A stretch of 64,000 nucleotides of DNA, from positions 62,001-126,000 of the forward strand of contig NZ_PDWQ01000005.1 of NCBI RefSeq assembly GCF_010211745.1. Reading direction: 5' to 3'. A model generated the notes under the pieces. That model was not told where the DNA came from, searched no databases, and worked only from the letters and a program-made list of their open reading frames with translations. This DNA is from Pseudoxanthomonas kalamensis DSM 18571 (lineage in GTDB: Bacteria > Pseudomonadota > Gammaproteobacteria > Xanthomonadales > Xanthomonadaceae). The position numbers and the translations under genes are program-made. Shown here piece by piece: positions 17,953 through 26,159 of the stretch (its first letter is position 1; each line of letters begins with the position of its first letter).

Positions 17953-18710
17953 GCGTCGATGTCCATCGCAGTCGGGTGCCATATCCGGCCGCGATGCGGC
18001 GCGCCTGCCGGCGACAGCAGGGTGACGCAGGCACCGGCATAGGCATCCGGCTCGCGGGTATCGGCATCGTGATCGTCAGCCCAGGCGCGCGAACGCAACG
18101 GCGTGCGCATCGGCCCCGGTTGCAGCGCCGAGACCCGTACCGGGGTGGACGCCAGTTCGGCGTGCAGCATGCCGACCAGCGCTGCCAAACCGTGCTGGGC
18201 CACGCCGTAGGCACCCCAGTAGGCCGAACCCGCCTGTTGCAGATCGGCCAGAGCGAACACCAGGGCGGCATCGTCGGCCTGCTTCAGTAGCGGCAGGCAG
18301 GCCTGCGACAGCCACCAGGCCGCGGTCAGGTTGACGTGGATGGCGCGAGCGAACGCTGCCGGGTCGGTATGTTCGAGCGGCGTCAGCCCGCGGAATTCGG
18401 CCGCGCAATGCAGCACGCCGTCCAGCCGCCCCAATTCGCTGCCGATCCGGTCCGCCAGTTCGGCGTAATCGTCCGGCGCGGCGCCTTCCATATCCAGTGG
18501 GTACAGCAGCGGCTCGGCGCCGACCTGTACACAGGCGTCGTAGACCCGGTTGAGCTTGGGCAGCTTGCGGCCCAGCAGGACCACCGTAGCCCCAGCCTGC
18601 GCGCACGCCGCCGCCGCCGCGCTGCCCAGCCCGCCGTGGGCGCCACTGACCAGCACCACCCGGCCCTGCAGCGCACCGGCCGCCCGGGTTGGCAAGGGCG
18701 CCAGGTTCAT
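17949..18710 (-). CDS. SDR-family protein with degenerate catalytic site
   Basis: Rossmann-fold protein (253 aa) similar to YciK-type short-chain dehydrogenases. The nucleotide-binding motif is kept (VSGAHGGLG). The catalytic motif is not: the YxxxK site reads YGVAQ (Gln from CAG where Lys would be AAG), the position of the active Ser is in ALAD, and the NAG motif is replaced by HCAAEF. So it may bind a dinucleotide without ordinary SDR catalysis. The frame is intact and not decaying. Start overlaps the grxD stop, stop overlaps the marC start (both ATGA). Confidence 0.85.
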   Translation of the reverse strand: MNLAPLPTRAAGALQGRVVLVSGAHGGLGSAAAAACAQAGATVVLLGRKLPKLNRVYDACVQVGAEPLLYPLDMEGAAPDDYAELADRIGSELGRLDGVLHCAAEFRGLTPLEHTDPAAFARAIHVNLTAAWWLSQACLPLLKQADDAALVFALADLQQAGSAYWGAYGVAQHGLAALVGMLHAELASTPVRVSALQPGPMRTPLRSRAWADDHDADTREPDAYAGACVTLLSPAGAPHRGRIWHPTAMDIDA

Positions 18711-19045
18711 TGCGGCAACGTTTCGGACAGGATGCGCTGCAGTTCGCCGGCCTCGTGCAGTTCCAGCACGATGTCGCAACCGCCGATCAGCTCGCCGTGG
18801 ATGAACAGCTGCGGGAAGGTCGGCCAGTTGGAGAAACGCGGCAGGTTGGCGCGGATCTCGGGTTCTTCCAGCACGTTGATCGCGTGGAAGCTCGCGCTGC
18901 CGGCTTCTTCCAGCGCGCGCACGGCACGGCTGGAAAAGCCGCACATGGGATATTGCGGGGTGCCCTTCATGAAGAGCACCACCGGGTGCGCATCGACTTC
19001 GGCCTGGATGCGTTCCACCACCGACATGGTGTTTTTCTTTGCCAT
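18707..19045 (-). CDS. grxD: Monothiol glutaredoxin (Grx4/GrxD type)
   Basis: Cytosolic CGFS glutaredoxin (112 aa) that carries a [2Fe-2S] cluster with glutathione and works in iron-sulfur delivery and iron sensing with BolA-type partners. The active site reads PMCGFSSRA, followed by the cis-Pro segment WPTFPQLF and GGCDIV, the glutathione-binding region. Start at 19045; an ATG at 19027 is also possible. It diverges from sodB across 87 nt and is the first gene of the grxD-SDR-marC operon. Confidence 0.95.
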   Translation of the reverse strand: MAKKNTMSVVERIQAEVDAHPVVLFMKGTPQYPMCGFSSRAVRALEEAGSASFHAINVLEEPEIRANLPRFSNWPTFPQLFIHGELIGGCDIVLELHEAGELQRILSETLPQ

Positions 19046-19132
19046 CGACAGGTCCGGGACCGGTCCTACGTTAAACTGGCGCACATTGTACGCCCTGTCC
19101 GACTTTCGACCGCCAAGCAAAGGAAACCCGCC

Positions 19133-19711
19133 ATGGCCATTGAACTGCCCGCCCTGCCCTACGACCGCACCGCGCTGGAGCCGCACATCTCCGGCGAAAC
19201 CATCGATTTCCACTACGGCAAGCACCACAAGACCTACGTGGACAACCTCAACAAGCTGATCGAAGGCACCGAGTTCGCCGATCTGCCGCTGGAAGACATC
19301 ATTCGCAAATCCCAGGGCGGCATGTTCAACAACGCCGCCCAGATCTGGAACCACACCTTCTACTGGAACTGCCTGAAGCCCAACGGCGGCGGCCAGCCCA
19401 CCGGCAAGCTCGCCGAACTGATTGACCAGGCCTTCGGCGGCTTCGACACGTTCAAGGAAGAATTCACCAAGACCGCCATCGGCACCTTCGGCTCCGGCTG
19501 GGGCTGGCTGGTGCAGCGTCCGGACGGCAGCCTGGCCCTGGCCAGCACCTCCAACGCCGCCACCCCGCTGACCGGCGAGGACACCCCGCTGCTGACCATC
19601 GATGTCTGGGAACACGCCTACTACATCGACTACCGCAACGCCCGCCCGAAGTACGTCGAATCGTTCTGGTCGCTGGTGAACTGGGATTTCGTCGCCGGCA
19701 ACCTGCGCTGA
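19133..19711 (+). CDS. sodB: Iron superoxide dismutase
   Basis: Cytosolic Fe-type superoxide dismutase (192 aa). The metal ligands are visible in [17 protein letters not shown] and [11 protein letters not shown], and the AAQ(I)WNHTFYW and FGSGWGWL segments are those of Fe rather than Mn enzymes. AGGAAA lies shortly before the ATG. A strong terminator follows at 19736-19761, so it is monocistronic. Confidence 0.96.
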   Translation: MAIELPALPYDRTALEPHISGETIDFHYGKHHKTYVDNLNKLIEGTEFADLPLEDIIRKSQGGMFNNAAQIWNHTFYWNCLKPNGGGQPTGKLAELIDQAFGGFDTFKEEFTKTAIGTFGSGWGWLVQRPDGSLALASTSNAATPLTGEDTPLLTIDVWEHAYYIDYRNARPKYVESFWSLVNWDFVAGNLR

Positions 19712-19735
19712 TCGACGCCGCAAGCTTCATCCGCG

Positions 19736-19761
19736 ACAAGGCCGGGGCAACCCGGCCTTGT
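19736..19761 (+). terminator. Hairpin terminator after sodB
   Basis: An 11-bp perfect stem, ACAAGGCCGGG at 19736-19746 with its complement at 19751-19761, around a GCAA tetraloop, then CGTTT. It starts 25 nt after the sodB stop. Confidence 0.8.
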
Positions 19762-19906
19762 CGTTTCCGGCGGTTGACCGGTGGGCGCACACGACTCAGT
19801 CGTCGCTCAGCTAGCTGTCCCGCCGTCGAACGCCGGCCAGGCACACGGTCAACATTCTCCGCCCTGCGCGCTTTTCCGGGATGCGTTCCGCAACCGGAGA
19901 AGCACC

Positions 19907-20332
19907 ATGAACACCGCACGCTGGATCCTCGTTTCCACCCTGCTGCTTGCCGGCCTGGCCGGCACCGCGACCGCGGCGCCGCGCCACGACCGCGACCACA
20001 ACCCGCCCGGCCGCATCGGTGGTCCCGGTACCAACTGGGAGAACCCGCCCGGCTGGCGCGGAGGTCCCGGTGCCTCACCGAACTACCGGCTGTACCGCTA
20101 CCGGGGGCATCGCTACCGCTTCACCTCGACCCGCGGCGGTTACTACTTCAGCGCCCGCTTCGGCTACTGGCACCCGAAGTACGGCCTGTGGAACCAGGTC
20201 CGCCGTTGCTGGCTGGACCTTGACGACAACCCACCCGGCCGCATCGGCGGCCCCGGCAGCAACTGGGAGAACCCGCCCGGCTGGCGCGGGGGCCCCGGCG
20301 CCTCGCCGGACCGTTACGGTCGCTGCCGCTGA
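19907..20332 (+). CDS. Small secreted protein with duplicated NPPG-rich repeat
   Basis: Predicted exported protein (141 aa) of no family I recognise. A signal peptide covers residues 1-24 (LLLAGLAGTATAA). Two near-identical 27-residue units at residues 32-58 and 108-134 differ only at one position (Thr42 versus Ser118). Each unit holds two copies of the pattern NPPGxxGGPG. Between them lies a basic, aromatic core (residues 59-107) with YRYRGHRYRF and FGYWHPKYGLW; two Cys occur at 101 and 140. GGAGAAG lies before the ATG. At DNA level the units differ at nine codons, eight of them synonymous. Flanked by terminator-like hairpins, so probably transcribed alone. Confidence 0.75.
   Translation: MNTARWILVSTLLLAGLAGTATAAPRHDRDHNPPGRIGGPGTNWENPPGWRGGPGASPNYRLYRYRGHRYRFTSTRGGYYFSARFGYWHPKYGLWNQVRRCWLDLDDNPPGRIGGPGSNWENPPGWRGGPGASPDRYGRCR
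20000..20308 (+). repeat. Two 81-bp diverged direct repeat units in the secreted-protein gene
   Basis: Units at 20000-20080 and 20228-20308 encode the same 27-residue block with one amino acid change. Nine base differences, eight of them silent. Confidence 0.9.
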
Positions 20333-20338
20333 ATCATG

Positions 20339-20367
20339 CATGGGCCGGCCGTCATGGCCGGCCCATG
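20339..20367 (+). terminator. Strong hairpin after the secreted repeat protein gene
   Basis: A 12-bp perfect stem, CATGGGCCGGCC at 20339-20350 with its complement at 20356-20367, and a 5-nt loop, starting 6 nt after the stop. No T tract follows, so termination strength is uncertain. Confidence 0.6.
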
Positions 20368-20434
20368 ACAGTCGTCACTGGCGGGCAGGACCAAAGAGGC
20401 GGACACTGGACCGGTTTCCTCGCCCCTGTCGCCC

Positions 20435-21016
20435 ATGTCCGCTCCCTTCCACGCCCATCTGGCCCCGTACCTGTTCTCGGCACTGCTGGTCTTTCTGGTG
20501 TTCCGGCGCATCCGTCGCAATTTCGGCTTGCAGCCCTGGCGACCAGTCCGGATCGGTATCCGCCTGACCCTGCTGGGACTGGTCGCCCTGCTGCTGGCCA
20601 GCGCCGCCATCTTTGTTCCGCAGCTGCGCATGGCGGTGATTGCCGGATTCGTCACCGGCCTGCCGCTGGGTCTGTTCGGCTTGATGCATACCCGGCTGGA
20701 ATGGAACAACGGGCAACGCTGGTACACCCCGAATCCATGGATCGGCCTGGCGCTGACCGCGCTGCTGGTCGGACGCCTGGGCTGGCGGATCTTCCATGCC
20801 GACCTGCTGACCGCGCAGTCCGCGCCGCAGGCCAGCGCGCTGACCCTGGGACTGGCCGCGCTGCTGATCGGTTATTCGCTGGCCTATACGGTCGGACTGA
20901 TCCTGCGCATGCGCCGGCTTGCCGATGCGCATCCGTCCGCCGCGGCGAACGGGGCGGTCGCCTTCACGACGAGTGCAGCGCCGTCACCGCCGGCGCCACC
21001 TGCGCCGCTCGATTGA
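20435..21016 (+). CDS. Predicted membrane protein, possibly DUF1453/CcdC-like
   Basis: Integral membrane protein (193 aa) with about five hydrophobic helices. It contains GLFGLMHTRLEWNNGQRW and YTPNPWIGLALTALLVGRLGWR, a pattern I associate with DUF1453-type proteins; function unknown. The C-terminal tail (from about residue 165) is Ala/Pro-rich and looks disordered. Its last 53 nt overlap the 3' end of convergent purK, so the tail sequence is constrained by purK. No clear ribosome site at the ATG. Confidence 0.7.
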   Translation: MSAPFHAHLAPYLFSALLVFLVFRRIRRNFGLQPWRPVRIGIRLTLLGLVALLLASAAIFVPQLRMAVIAGFVTGLPLGLFGLMHTRLEWNNGQRWYTPNPWIGLALTALLVGRLGWRIFHADLLTAQSAPQASALTLGLAALLIGYSLAYTVGLILRMRRLADAHPSAAANGAVAFTTSAAPSPPAPPAPLD

Positions 21017-22109
21017 TCGCCGCACCCAGGTCTTCCAGCGCAACGGCCAGTTCGCCCGCCGTTCCGGCACGCAGGGTGGCATGGCCGACCTTGCGGCCCG
21101 CGCGCGGCGACTTGCCGTAGTCGTGCCAGTGGCCGCCCGGCAAGGCCAGCACCGCATCGCGGTCGGGCAGTTCGCCGATCCAGTTCAACATGCATGACTG
21201 GCCGATCGCACGCGTGCTGCCCAGCGGCAGGCCCAGCACCGCGCGCAGGTGGTTCTCGAACTGCGAGGTCTCCGCGCCTTCGAGGGTCCAGTGTCCGGAG
21301 TTGTGCACGCGTGGCGCCATCTCGTTGGCCAGCCATTGCCCGTCACACAGGAACAGCTCCAGCGCGAACACGCCGACATAATCCAGCGCCGCGGCCAGCC
21401 GGCGCGCATGGGCCTGCGCCGCTTCGGCCAGTTCGGGCGCCAGCGATGCCGAGGCCAGGCTGGCCGACAGCACGCCGTCGACATGCCAGTTCTCGGTCAT
21501 CGGCCAGGCGCGGAATTCGCCGTCGCGGGCGCGCACGGCCACCACCGACAACTCGCGCTGGAACGGCACGAAGGCCTCGACGATCAAGCCGACGCTTTCG
21601 GCCTGCGTACCCAGCGCCGCCCACGCCGCGTCGATCTCGGCCGCCGACTTGATCCGGAACTGGCCCTTGCCGTCGTATCCCAGCCGGCGGGTCTTGAGGA
21701 TGCACGCCCCGCCGATGCGGGCGACCTCGGCCTCGAGTTCGTCGCGGGTCGCCACCGCGGCGAAATCGCCGACCGGGATCTCCAGTTCGCGGAACAGGTT
21801 CTTCTCGACCCAGCGGTCCTGCGCGACCGCCAGCGCATGCGGGTTGGGGAACACCGGAACGCGTTCGGCCAGCCACTCGGCGCTTTCGGACGGGACGTTC
21901 TCGAAATCGAAGGTGACCACGTCCACCCTGGAGGCGAATTCGGCCAGCGCCTGCTCATCGCGGTAATCGCCCACCAGCAGCGGCGCGAACTGTCCCGCGC
22001 AAGCATCGGCGACTGTGTCCATGACCAGGAAGCGCAAGCCCAACGGCGCCCCGGAAAGCGCCAGCATGCGGGCCAGCTGCCCGCCGCCGAGGATGCCGAC
22101 GGTGGTCAT
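20964..22109 (-). CDS. purK: 5-(carboxyamino)imidazole ribonucleotide synthase PurK
   Basis: ATP-grasp enzyme (381 aa) that makes N5-CAIR from AIR, bicarbonate and ATP in purine synthesis. Motifs are [14 protein letters not shown] at the N-terminus, FDFENVP, the ATP-grasp segment [14 protein letters not shown] and [14 protein letters not shown]. The start overlaps the purE stop (ATGA), so the two act as a coupled pair. Its 3' end overlaps the convergent membrane-protein gene by 53 nt. Confidence 0.97.
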   Translation of the reverse strand: MTTVGILGGGQLARMLALSGAPLGLRFLVMDTVADACAGQFAPLLVGDYRDEQALAEFASRVDVVTFDFENVPSESAEWLAERVPVFPNPHALAVAQDRWVEKNLFRELEIPVGDFAAVATRDELEAEVARIGGACILKTRRLGYDGKGQFRIKSAAEIDAAWAALGTQAESVGLIVEAFVPFQRELSVVAVRARDGEFRAWPMTENWHVDGVLSASLASASLAPELAEAAQAHARRLAAALDYVGVFALELFLCDGQWLANEMAPRVHNSGHWTLEGAETSQFENHLRAVLGLPLGSTRAIGQSCMLNWIGELPDRDAVLALPGGHWHDYGKSPRAGRKVGHATLRAGTAGELAVALEDLGAAINRAAQVAPAVTALHSS

Positions 22110-22609
22110 TGCCGCGGATCGTCGGCGGCGATCACGTCTGCGGTCTGCTTGCCGCGGAATGCCTCCAGGACTTCGGCGATCGCGGCATGTTCCGGTGCCA
22201 GCAGGGCGGCGGCGAACAGCGCCGCGTTGGCCGCGCCGGCATTGCCGATGGCGAAGGTGGCCACCGGGATGCCCGCCGGCATCTGCACGATGGACAGCAG
22301 CGAATCCATGCCGTTCAGCGCCTTCGACTGCACCGGCACGCCCAGCACCGGCACGGCGGTCTTGGCCGCCAGCATGCCCGGCAAGTGGGCCGCGCCGCCG
22401 GCGCCGGCGATGATCGCGCGCAGGCCGCGCGAGGCCGCCGACTCGGCATAAGCGAACAGCACATCGGGGGTGCGGTGGGCGGACACTACCCTGGCCTCGT
22501 ACGGCACGCCCAGCGCGTCGAGCTTCTGCGCGGCGTGCTGCATCGTCTCCCAATCCGAACGCGAACCCATTACCAGGCCGACGAGCGGGGCGGTCTGCGG
22601 GGCGGTCAT
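22106..22609 (-). CDS. purE: N5-carboxyaminoimidazole ribonucleotide mutase PurE (class I)
   Basis: Cytosolic enzyme (167 aa) converting N5-CAIR to CAIR, the step after PurK. The active-site [16 protein letters not shown] and [11 protein letters not shown] are class I PurE motifs. I chose ATG 22609 because GAGG lies 6 nt upstream; ATG 22615 would sit directly on that site. Confidence 0.97.
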   Translation of the reverse strand: MTAPQTAPLVGLVMGSRSDWETMQHAAQKLDALGVPYEARVVSAHRTPDVLFAYAESAASRGLRAIIAGAGGAAHLPGMLAAKTAVPVLGVPVQSKALNGMDSLLSIVQMPAGIPVATFAIGNAGAANAALFAAALLAPEHAAIAEVLEAFRGKQTADVIAADDPRQ

Positions 22610-22715
22610 GGCCATCCTCGGTCGCTAAAGGGGCATTTTAGCGGGATTCGGTCCGCGGGGCGCGGGCGCGCAGATGGTACGCTTTCGCCCCACTTCGACC
22701 CGTTGCCCGCATTCC

Positions 22716-22985
22716 ATGGACCGCAAACTGCTCGACATCCTCTGCTGCCCCGTCTCGCGCCAGCCACTGGCCGTGCTGACCTCCGATGGGCTGGAGGCGC
22801 TGAACCGCGCCATCGCCGCCGGCAAGCTCGTGCGCACCGACGACACGCCACAGCGCGACCCTGTGCGCGAGGCGCTGGTGACGCGCGACCGCAAGACGGT
22901 GTATCGCGTGGACGACGGCATCCCGGTACTGCTGGCCGAAGAAGGCATCGCCACCGCGCAGATCGACGGCTTCCCGGAAAAATGA
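22716..22985 (+). CDS. Trm112/YcaR-family small zinc-ribbon-like protein
   Basis: Small protein (89 aa) with N-terminal DRKLLDILCCPVSRQPL and C-terminal VYRVDDGIPVLL, the ends of the Trm112/UPF0434 family. Bacterial members are of unknown function; relatives act as methyltransferase activators. The first Cys pair is CC rather than CPxC, and the distal Cys pair is absent, so zinc binding is doubtful. A longer insert (residues 25-60) separates the two conserved ends. Its stop overlaps the nadC start (ATGA). Confidence 0.85.
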   Translation: MDRKLLDILCCPVSRQPLAVLTSDGLEALNRAIAAGKLVRTDDTPQRDPVREALVTRDRKTVYRVDDGIPVLLAEEGIATAQIDGFPEK

Positions 22986-23833
22986 CCACTGCCTTCGCCC
23001 CGCCGCCCGACGGGACGGTGCAGGCCGATGTCGCCGCCGCGCTGACCGAGGACCTGGGCAGCGGCGACGTCACTGCCGCCCTGTTGCCCGATGATGCGGA
23101 CATCGCCTACCTGCTGTGCAAGCAGGACGCGGTGGTGTGCGGGCGGCCGTGGTTCGATGCCTGCCACCGTGCGCTCGATCCCGCCGTGGAAATCGACTGG
23201 CGGGTGGACGAAGGCCAGCGGGTGTCTTCGGGCACGGTGCTGGCGACGCTGCACGGACGCTCGCGCGCCCTGGTCAGCGCCGAACGCACCGCGCTGAACT
23301 TCATGCAGACCCTCAGCGGCACCGCCACCGACACCGCCGCCTATGTCGATGCCGTGCGCGGCACCGGGACCCGGATCCTGGACACGCGCAAGACCCTGCC
23401 CGGCCTGCGGCTGGCGCAGAAATACGCCGTGCGCTGCGGCGGCGGCCACAACCATCGGATCGGCCTGTACGACGCGGTGATGCTGAAGGAAAACCATATT
23501 CGCGCCTACGGCTCGCTGCCGGCGGCGATCACGGCCGCGCGCACGGCCCAGCCCACGCTGCCGCTGATCGTCGAGGTGGAAACGCTGGAACAGTTGCGGC
23601 AAGCGCTGGACAGCGGCTGCGACCGCATCCTGATCGACGATTTCCCTGCAGAACTGCGTCGCGAGGCGGTGCGTATCGCCGCGGGCCGCATCCCGCTGGA
23701 AGTCTCCGGCGGGGTGACCCTGCAAGGCATCCGCGCGATCGCCGAGGACGGCGTGGACTGCATCTCGATCGGCGGCCTGACCAAACACGTGCATGCCATC
23801 GACCTGTCGATGAAGCTCGGTCCGGCACCCTGA
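22982..23833 (+). CDS. nadC: Nicotinate-nucleotide diphosphorylase (quinolinate phosphoribosyltransferase)
   Basis: Cytosolic enzyme (283 aa) of NAD synthesis that converts quinolinate and PRPP to nicotinate mononucleotide, CO2 and pyrophosphate. Motifs are the N-terminal LTEDLGSGDVTA, the ERTALNFMQTLSGTAT helix, DTRKTLPGLRLAQKYAVRCG and the C-terminal LEVSGGV/ISIGGLTKH phosphate-binding region. Coupled to the Trm112-like gene and followed 23 nt later by a DUF3301 gene. Confidence 0.97.
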   Translation: MTTAFAPPPDGTVQADVAAALTEDLGSGDVTAALLPDDADIAYLLCKQDAVVCGRPWFDACHRALDPAVEIDWRVDEGQRVSSGTVLATLHGRSRALVSAERTALNFMQTLSGTATDTAAYVDAVRGTGTRILDTRKTLPGLRLAQKYAVRCGGGHNHRIGLYDAVMLKENHIRAYGSLPAAITAARTAQPTLPLIVEVETLEQLRQALDSGCDRILIDDFPAELRREAVRIAAGRIPLEVSGGVTLQGIRAIAEDGVDCISIGGLTKHVHAIDLSMKLGPAP

Positions 23834-23856
23834 GGCCACGACAAGAGCGCGCATCC

Positions 23857-24192
23857 ATGTCGCCTCCCGCCACAATCGGGCTGATGATCGCCGCCGCGGC
23901 CGCCTATGCCTGGTGGAACAGCGCCCGCGCTGCGGCCGAACGCGCCGGCCTGCTCGGCCGCAATGCCTGCACCGCCGCCGGCGTGATCTGGCTGGACGAA
24001 TCGGTGCATGCCACCGGCATCCGTCTGCGCCGCGGCGACGACGGCCGGCTGGGGCTGGAACGCAGTTTCCGCTTCGAGTATTCGCGCGACGGCGCCGATC
24101 GCCACAGCGGCAAGCTGGTCCTGCACGGCGACCGGCTGGTGTCCTTCATCGGCCCGGTCACGCCTTCAGTAACCCGGATCGACCTGCACTGA
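23857..24192 (+). CDS. DUF3301 family protein
   Basis: Small protein (111 aa), N-terminal hydrophobic helix (residues 5-20), then a family-like core: GLLGRNACTAAGVIWLDESV and FRFEYSRDGADRHSGKLVLHG. DUF3301 proteins occur in many gammaproteobacteria with unknown role, usually a membrane-anchored cytoplasmic or periplasmic domain. It follows nadC by 23 nt, probably in the same transcript, and ends convergently 47 nt before the Gly/Met-rich membrane protein gene. Confidence 0.8.
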   Translation: MSPPATIGLMIAAAAAYAWWNSARAAAERAGLLGRNACTAAGVIWLDESVHATGIRLRRGDDGRLGLERSFRFEYSRDGADRHSGKLVLHGDRLVSFIGPVTPSVTRIDLH

Positions 24193-24238
24193 CGGCAGGC
24201 AATCCGTTCGCGCGGCTGCAGCGACGGCTCGCGGATCG

Positions 24239-24904
24239 CTAGCGGTGGCCGTCGTGTTCGCCTGCACCCATGTTCATGCCGGCGCCCATGCCCATTCCAG
24301 CCGCCGCCATTCCCCCGCCGGCACCCCCGCCGCCGCCGCCCTTGCCGCCGCCTTCGTTCTTGCCTTTCGCGGCCGCCACCACGCGTGCCGGCCCCTGCCG
24401 GGGAATGACCAGCTCTGTCGGCACCGGCTCCAGATCCAGGGCGCGCCGGATGAAATCGCGCAGGGAAACGACCAGTTCATCGGTATGGACGGGGCGGCCC
24501 GCAGCCAGTTCGACCGCCATTCCTGTCGCCAGCCGCACCTGATCCTCGGTGCCCAGCAGGATGATGTCCGACAGCGCCGCCTCCACCGCATCGCGCATGC
24601 GCCGGGCCCGGTCGTTGTCCTTCGCCATCTCCCCTCCGGCCCCGGCCGGGGGCTCGTCATGCCCGAGGTCGCGCTTGTGGGTCGGGTCCACGGCGAGGTC
24701 GCCGGTGAACGAGCCGCCGAGCGTCTTGTAGGCGGCGATCAGCGTCCGCAGACGCTCGTTGATCTGGCGGTTTTCCCGTTCGCGCCGCTGCTGCACTTTC
24801 TGCATCACGATCAGCCGGATGCCGACGCCGATCAGGGTGATGACGATCAACCCCAGCAGCGTCGACAACAGGCCCTGCAACGAACTGAAATCGAGGTTGC
24901 GCAT
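24239..24904 (-). CDS. Unknown membrane-anchored protein with Gly/Met-rich tail
   Basis: Protein of 221 aa that I cannot assign to a family. One hydrophobic helix at residues 11-34 is followed by a charged, probably coiled stretch (KVQQRRERENRQINERLR). A soluble helical domain comes next (residues 90-170, RMRDAVEAALSDIILLGTED and LRDFIRRALDLEPVPTELV). The last 40 residues are low complexity: a Gly block, then alternating Met/Gly and a short His-containing end (GAGEHDGHR). The tail could bind metal or be a disordered linker; this is speculative. It lies 35 nt after sspB on the same strand. Confidence 0.7.
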   Translation of the reverse strand: MRNLDFSSLQGLLSTLLGLIVITLIGVGIRLIVMQKVQQRRERENRQINERLRTLIAAYKTLGGSFTGDLAVDPTHKRDLGHDEPPAGAGGEMAKDNDRARRMRDAVEAALSDIILLGTEDQVRLATGMAVELAAGRPVHTDELVVSLRDFIRRALDLEPVPTELVIPRQGPARVVAAAKGKNEGGGKGGGGGGAGGGMAAAGMGMGAGMNMGAGEHDGHR

Positions 24905-24939
24905 GGCCAGGGCTCCGGATGCGACTCAGGCGCGAGCGC

Positions 24940-25422
24940 TCACTTCACCACGCGCAGGAACGGCGGGCGCTTGCCGGAAGGCGGGGTATCGTCCGGCGGC
25001 GTCTCGCCATCGTCGGATTGCAGGCCCTCGTCGTCGCCGTCGATGGCCACCAGGCCATCCGGCGCGTTGTCGGCTTCCTCCGGCGCCGGCACCATGTCCT
25101 CCGGCAACGCCATGCCCTGCCCGGTTTCGCGCGCGTAGATCGCCAGCACGGCCGCGACCGGCACCACCACCGGGTAGCTGACCCCACCGAAGCGGGCGCT
25201 GAAGCTGACCGTCTCGTTGTCGATCACCAGCCGGGCCACCGCGCGCTGGGCGATGTTCAGCACAACCTTGCCTTCCTTGACCGCGCTCGGCGGCACCTGC
25301 ACGCCCTGCCGGGTCGCGTCGACCAGCAGGTGCGGGGTCATGTCGTTGTCGGCGATCCACTCGGCCAGCGCCCGCAGCAGGTACGGGCGGTGGCTGGTCA
25401 TGCGGGGATACGAATCGCTCAT
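24940..25422 (-). CDS. sspB: SspB, ClpXP specificity-enhancing adaptor
   Basis: Cytosolic adaptor (160 aa) that tethers ssrA-tagged and other substrates to the ClpXP protease. The folded substrate-binding domain covers residues 9-110 (PYLLRALAEWI, HLLVDATRQGVQVP, VSFSARFGGV). A disordered acidic linker follows, and the extreme C-terminal FLRVVK is the ClpX-docking motif of SspB. It starts 22 nt after sspA, the usual pairing. Confidence 0.96.
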   Translation of the reverse strand: MSDSYPRMTSHRPYLLRALAEWIADNDMTPHLLVDATRQGVQVPPSAVKEGKVVLNIAQRAVARLVIDNETVSFSARFGGVSYPVVVPVAAVLAIYARETGQGMALPEDMVPAPEEADNAPDGLVAIDGDDEGLQSDDGETPPDDTPPSGKRPPFLRVVK

Positions 25423-25444
25423 CCGGAATCCGTGCCTGCTGCCT

Positions 25445-26083
25445 TCAAGCCGGCAGGCTGTGCAGGGCCTTTTCCTGATCGGTCAGGCTGCGCATGAAAC
25501 CGGGGTTGCGGAAGATCCGGTTGCCGTAGTCCTCGATCGCCTTGCCGCCGTCCTTCGGCAGCGGCACCTCCAGCGACTCCAGCCGCCAGATGATCGGCGC
25601 CATCGCGCAATCGGCCAAGCTCATTTCCGGGTTCAGGAAGAACTTGCTGGCCTTGAACAGCGGTACCGAGGCGGTGAGCAGTTCCTTCAGGCGCTTGCGC
25701 CCGGCATCGGCCTGCTGCTTGTTGCCCAGCTGGATCGCCTGCACCTGCGGCACCCAGTCGTGCTCGATCCGCAGCATCGCCAGACGCAGGCGCGCGCGCG
25801 AAAGCGGGTCGACCGGCATCAGCGGCGGGTGCGGATAGCGTTCGTCGAGATATTCGCTGACCACCGACGCCGCATACAGCACCAGGTCGCGTTCGACCAG
25901 GGTCGGCACCGAGTGGTAGGGGTTCAGGTCGATCAGGTCCTCGGGCGGATTCTGCGGATCCACTGCGACCAGATCGTAGGTCACACCCTTGGCCGCCAGC
26001 ACCAGCCGCACGCGGTGGCACAGAACGTCGTCGACGGAAGAAAACAGCGTCAGGGTATTGCGCATACGGGGACTCGCAGCCAT
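25445..26083 (-). CDS. sspA: Stringent starvation protein A
   Basis: GST-fold protein (212 aa) that binds RNA polymerase and modulates transcription in stationary phase and stress. The N-terminal thioredoxin-like domain holds TLFSSVDDVLCHRVRLVLAAKG and the NPYHSVPTL cis-Pro segment; the helical C-terminal domain follows. ATG 26083 has GGAG 7 nt upstream; a GTG directly before it at 26086 is less likely. Located between petC and sspB, the common order in this group. Confidence 0.95.
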   Translation of the reverse strand: MAASPRMRNTLTLFSSVDDVLCHRVRLVLAAKGVTYDLVAVDPQNPPEDLIDLNPYHSVPTLVERDLVLYAASVVSEYLDERYPHPPLMPVDPLSRARLRLAMLRIEHDWVPQVQAIQLGNKQQADAGRKRLKELLTASVPLFKASKFFLNPEMSLADCAMAPIIWRLESLEVPLPKDGGKAIEDYGNRIFRNPGFMRSLTDQEKALHSLPA

Positions 26084-26124
26084 CACGGCTCTCCGGGCGA
26101 CCGGAATCCGCCGATCGCAACGGC

Positions 26125-26147
26125 ACCGCCGGCCCCTTGCCGGCGGT
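26125..26147 (-). other. Hairpin between petC and sspA
   Basis: A 9-bp perfect stem, ACCGCCGGC at 26125-26133 with its complement at 26139-26147, and a CCCTT loop. It lies 13 nt past the petC stop with no T tract, so it is either a weak terminator or an mRNA 3' end stabiliser. Confidence 0.5.
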
Positions 26148-26159
26148 CACCACGGTCGA

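Noticed and set aside
24316-24355. GCC-repeat microsatellite
   Set aside because: It is the codon run for the polyglycine part of the membrane protein tail; no evidence of unit-length variation.
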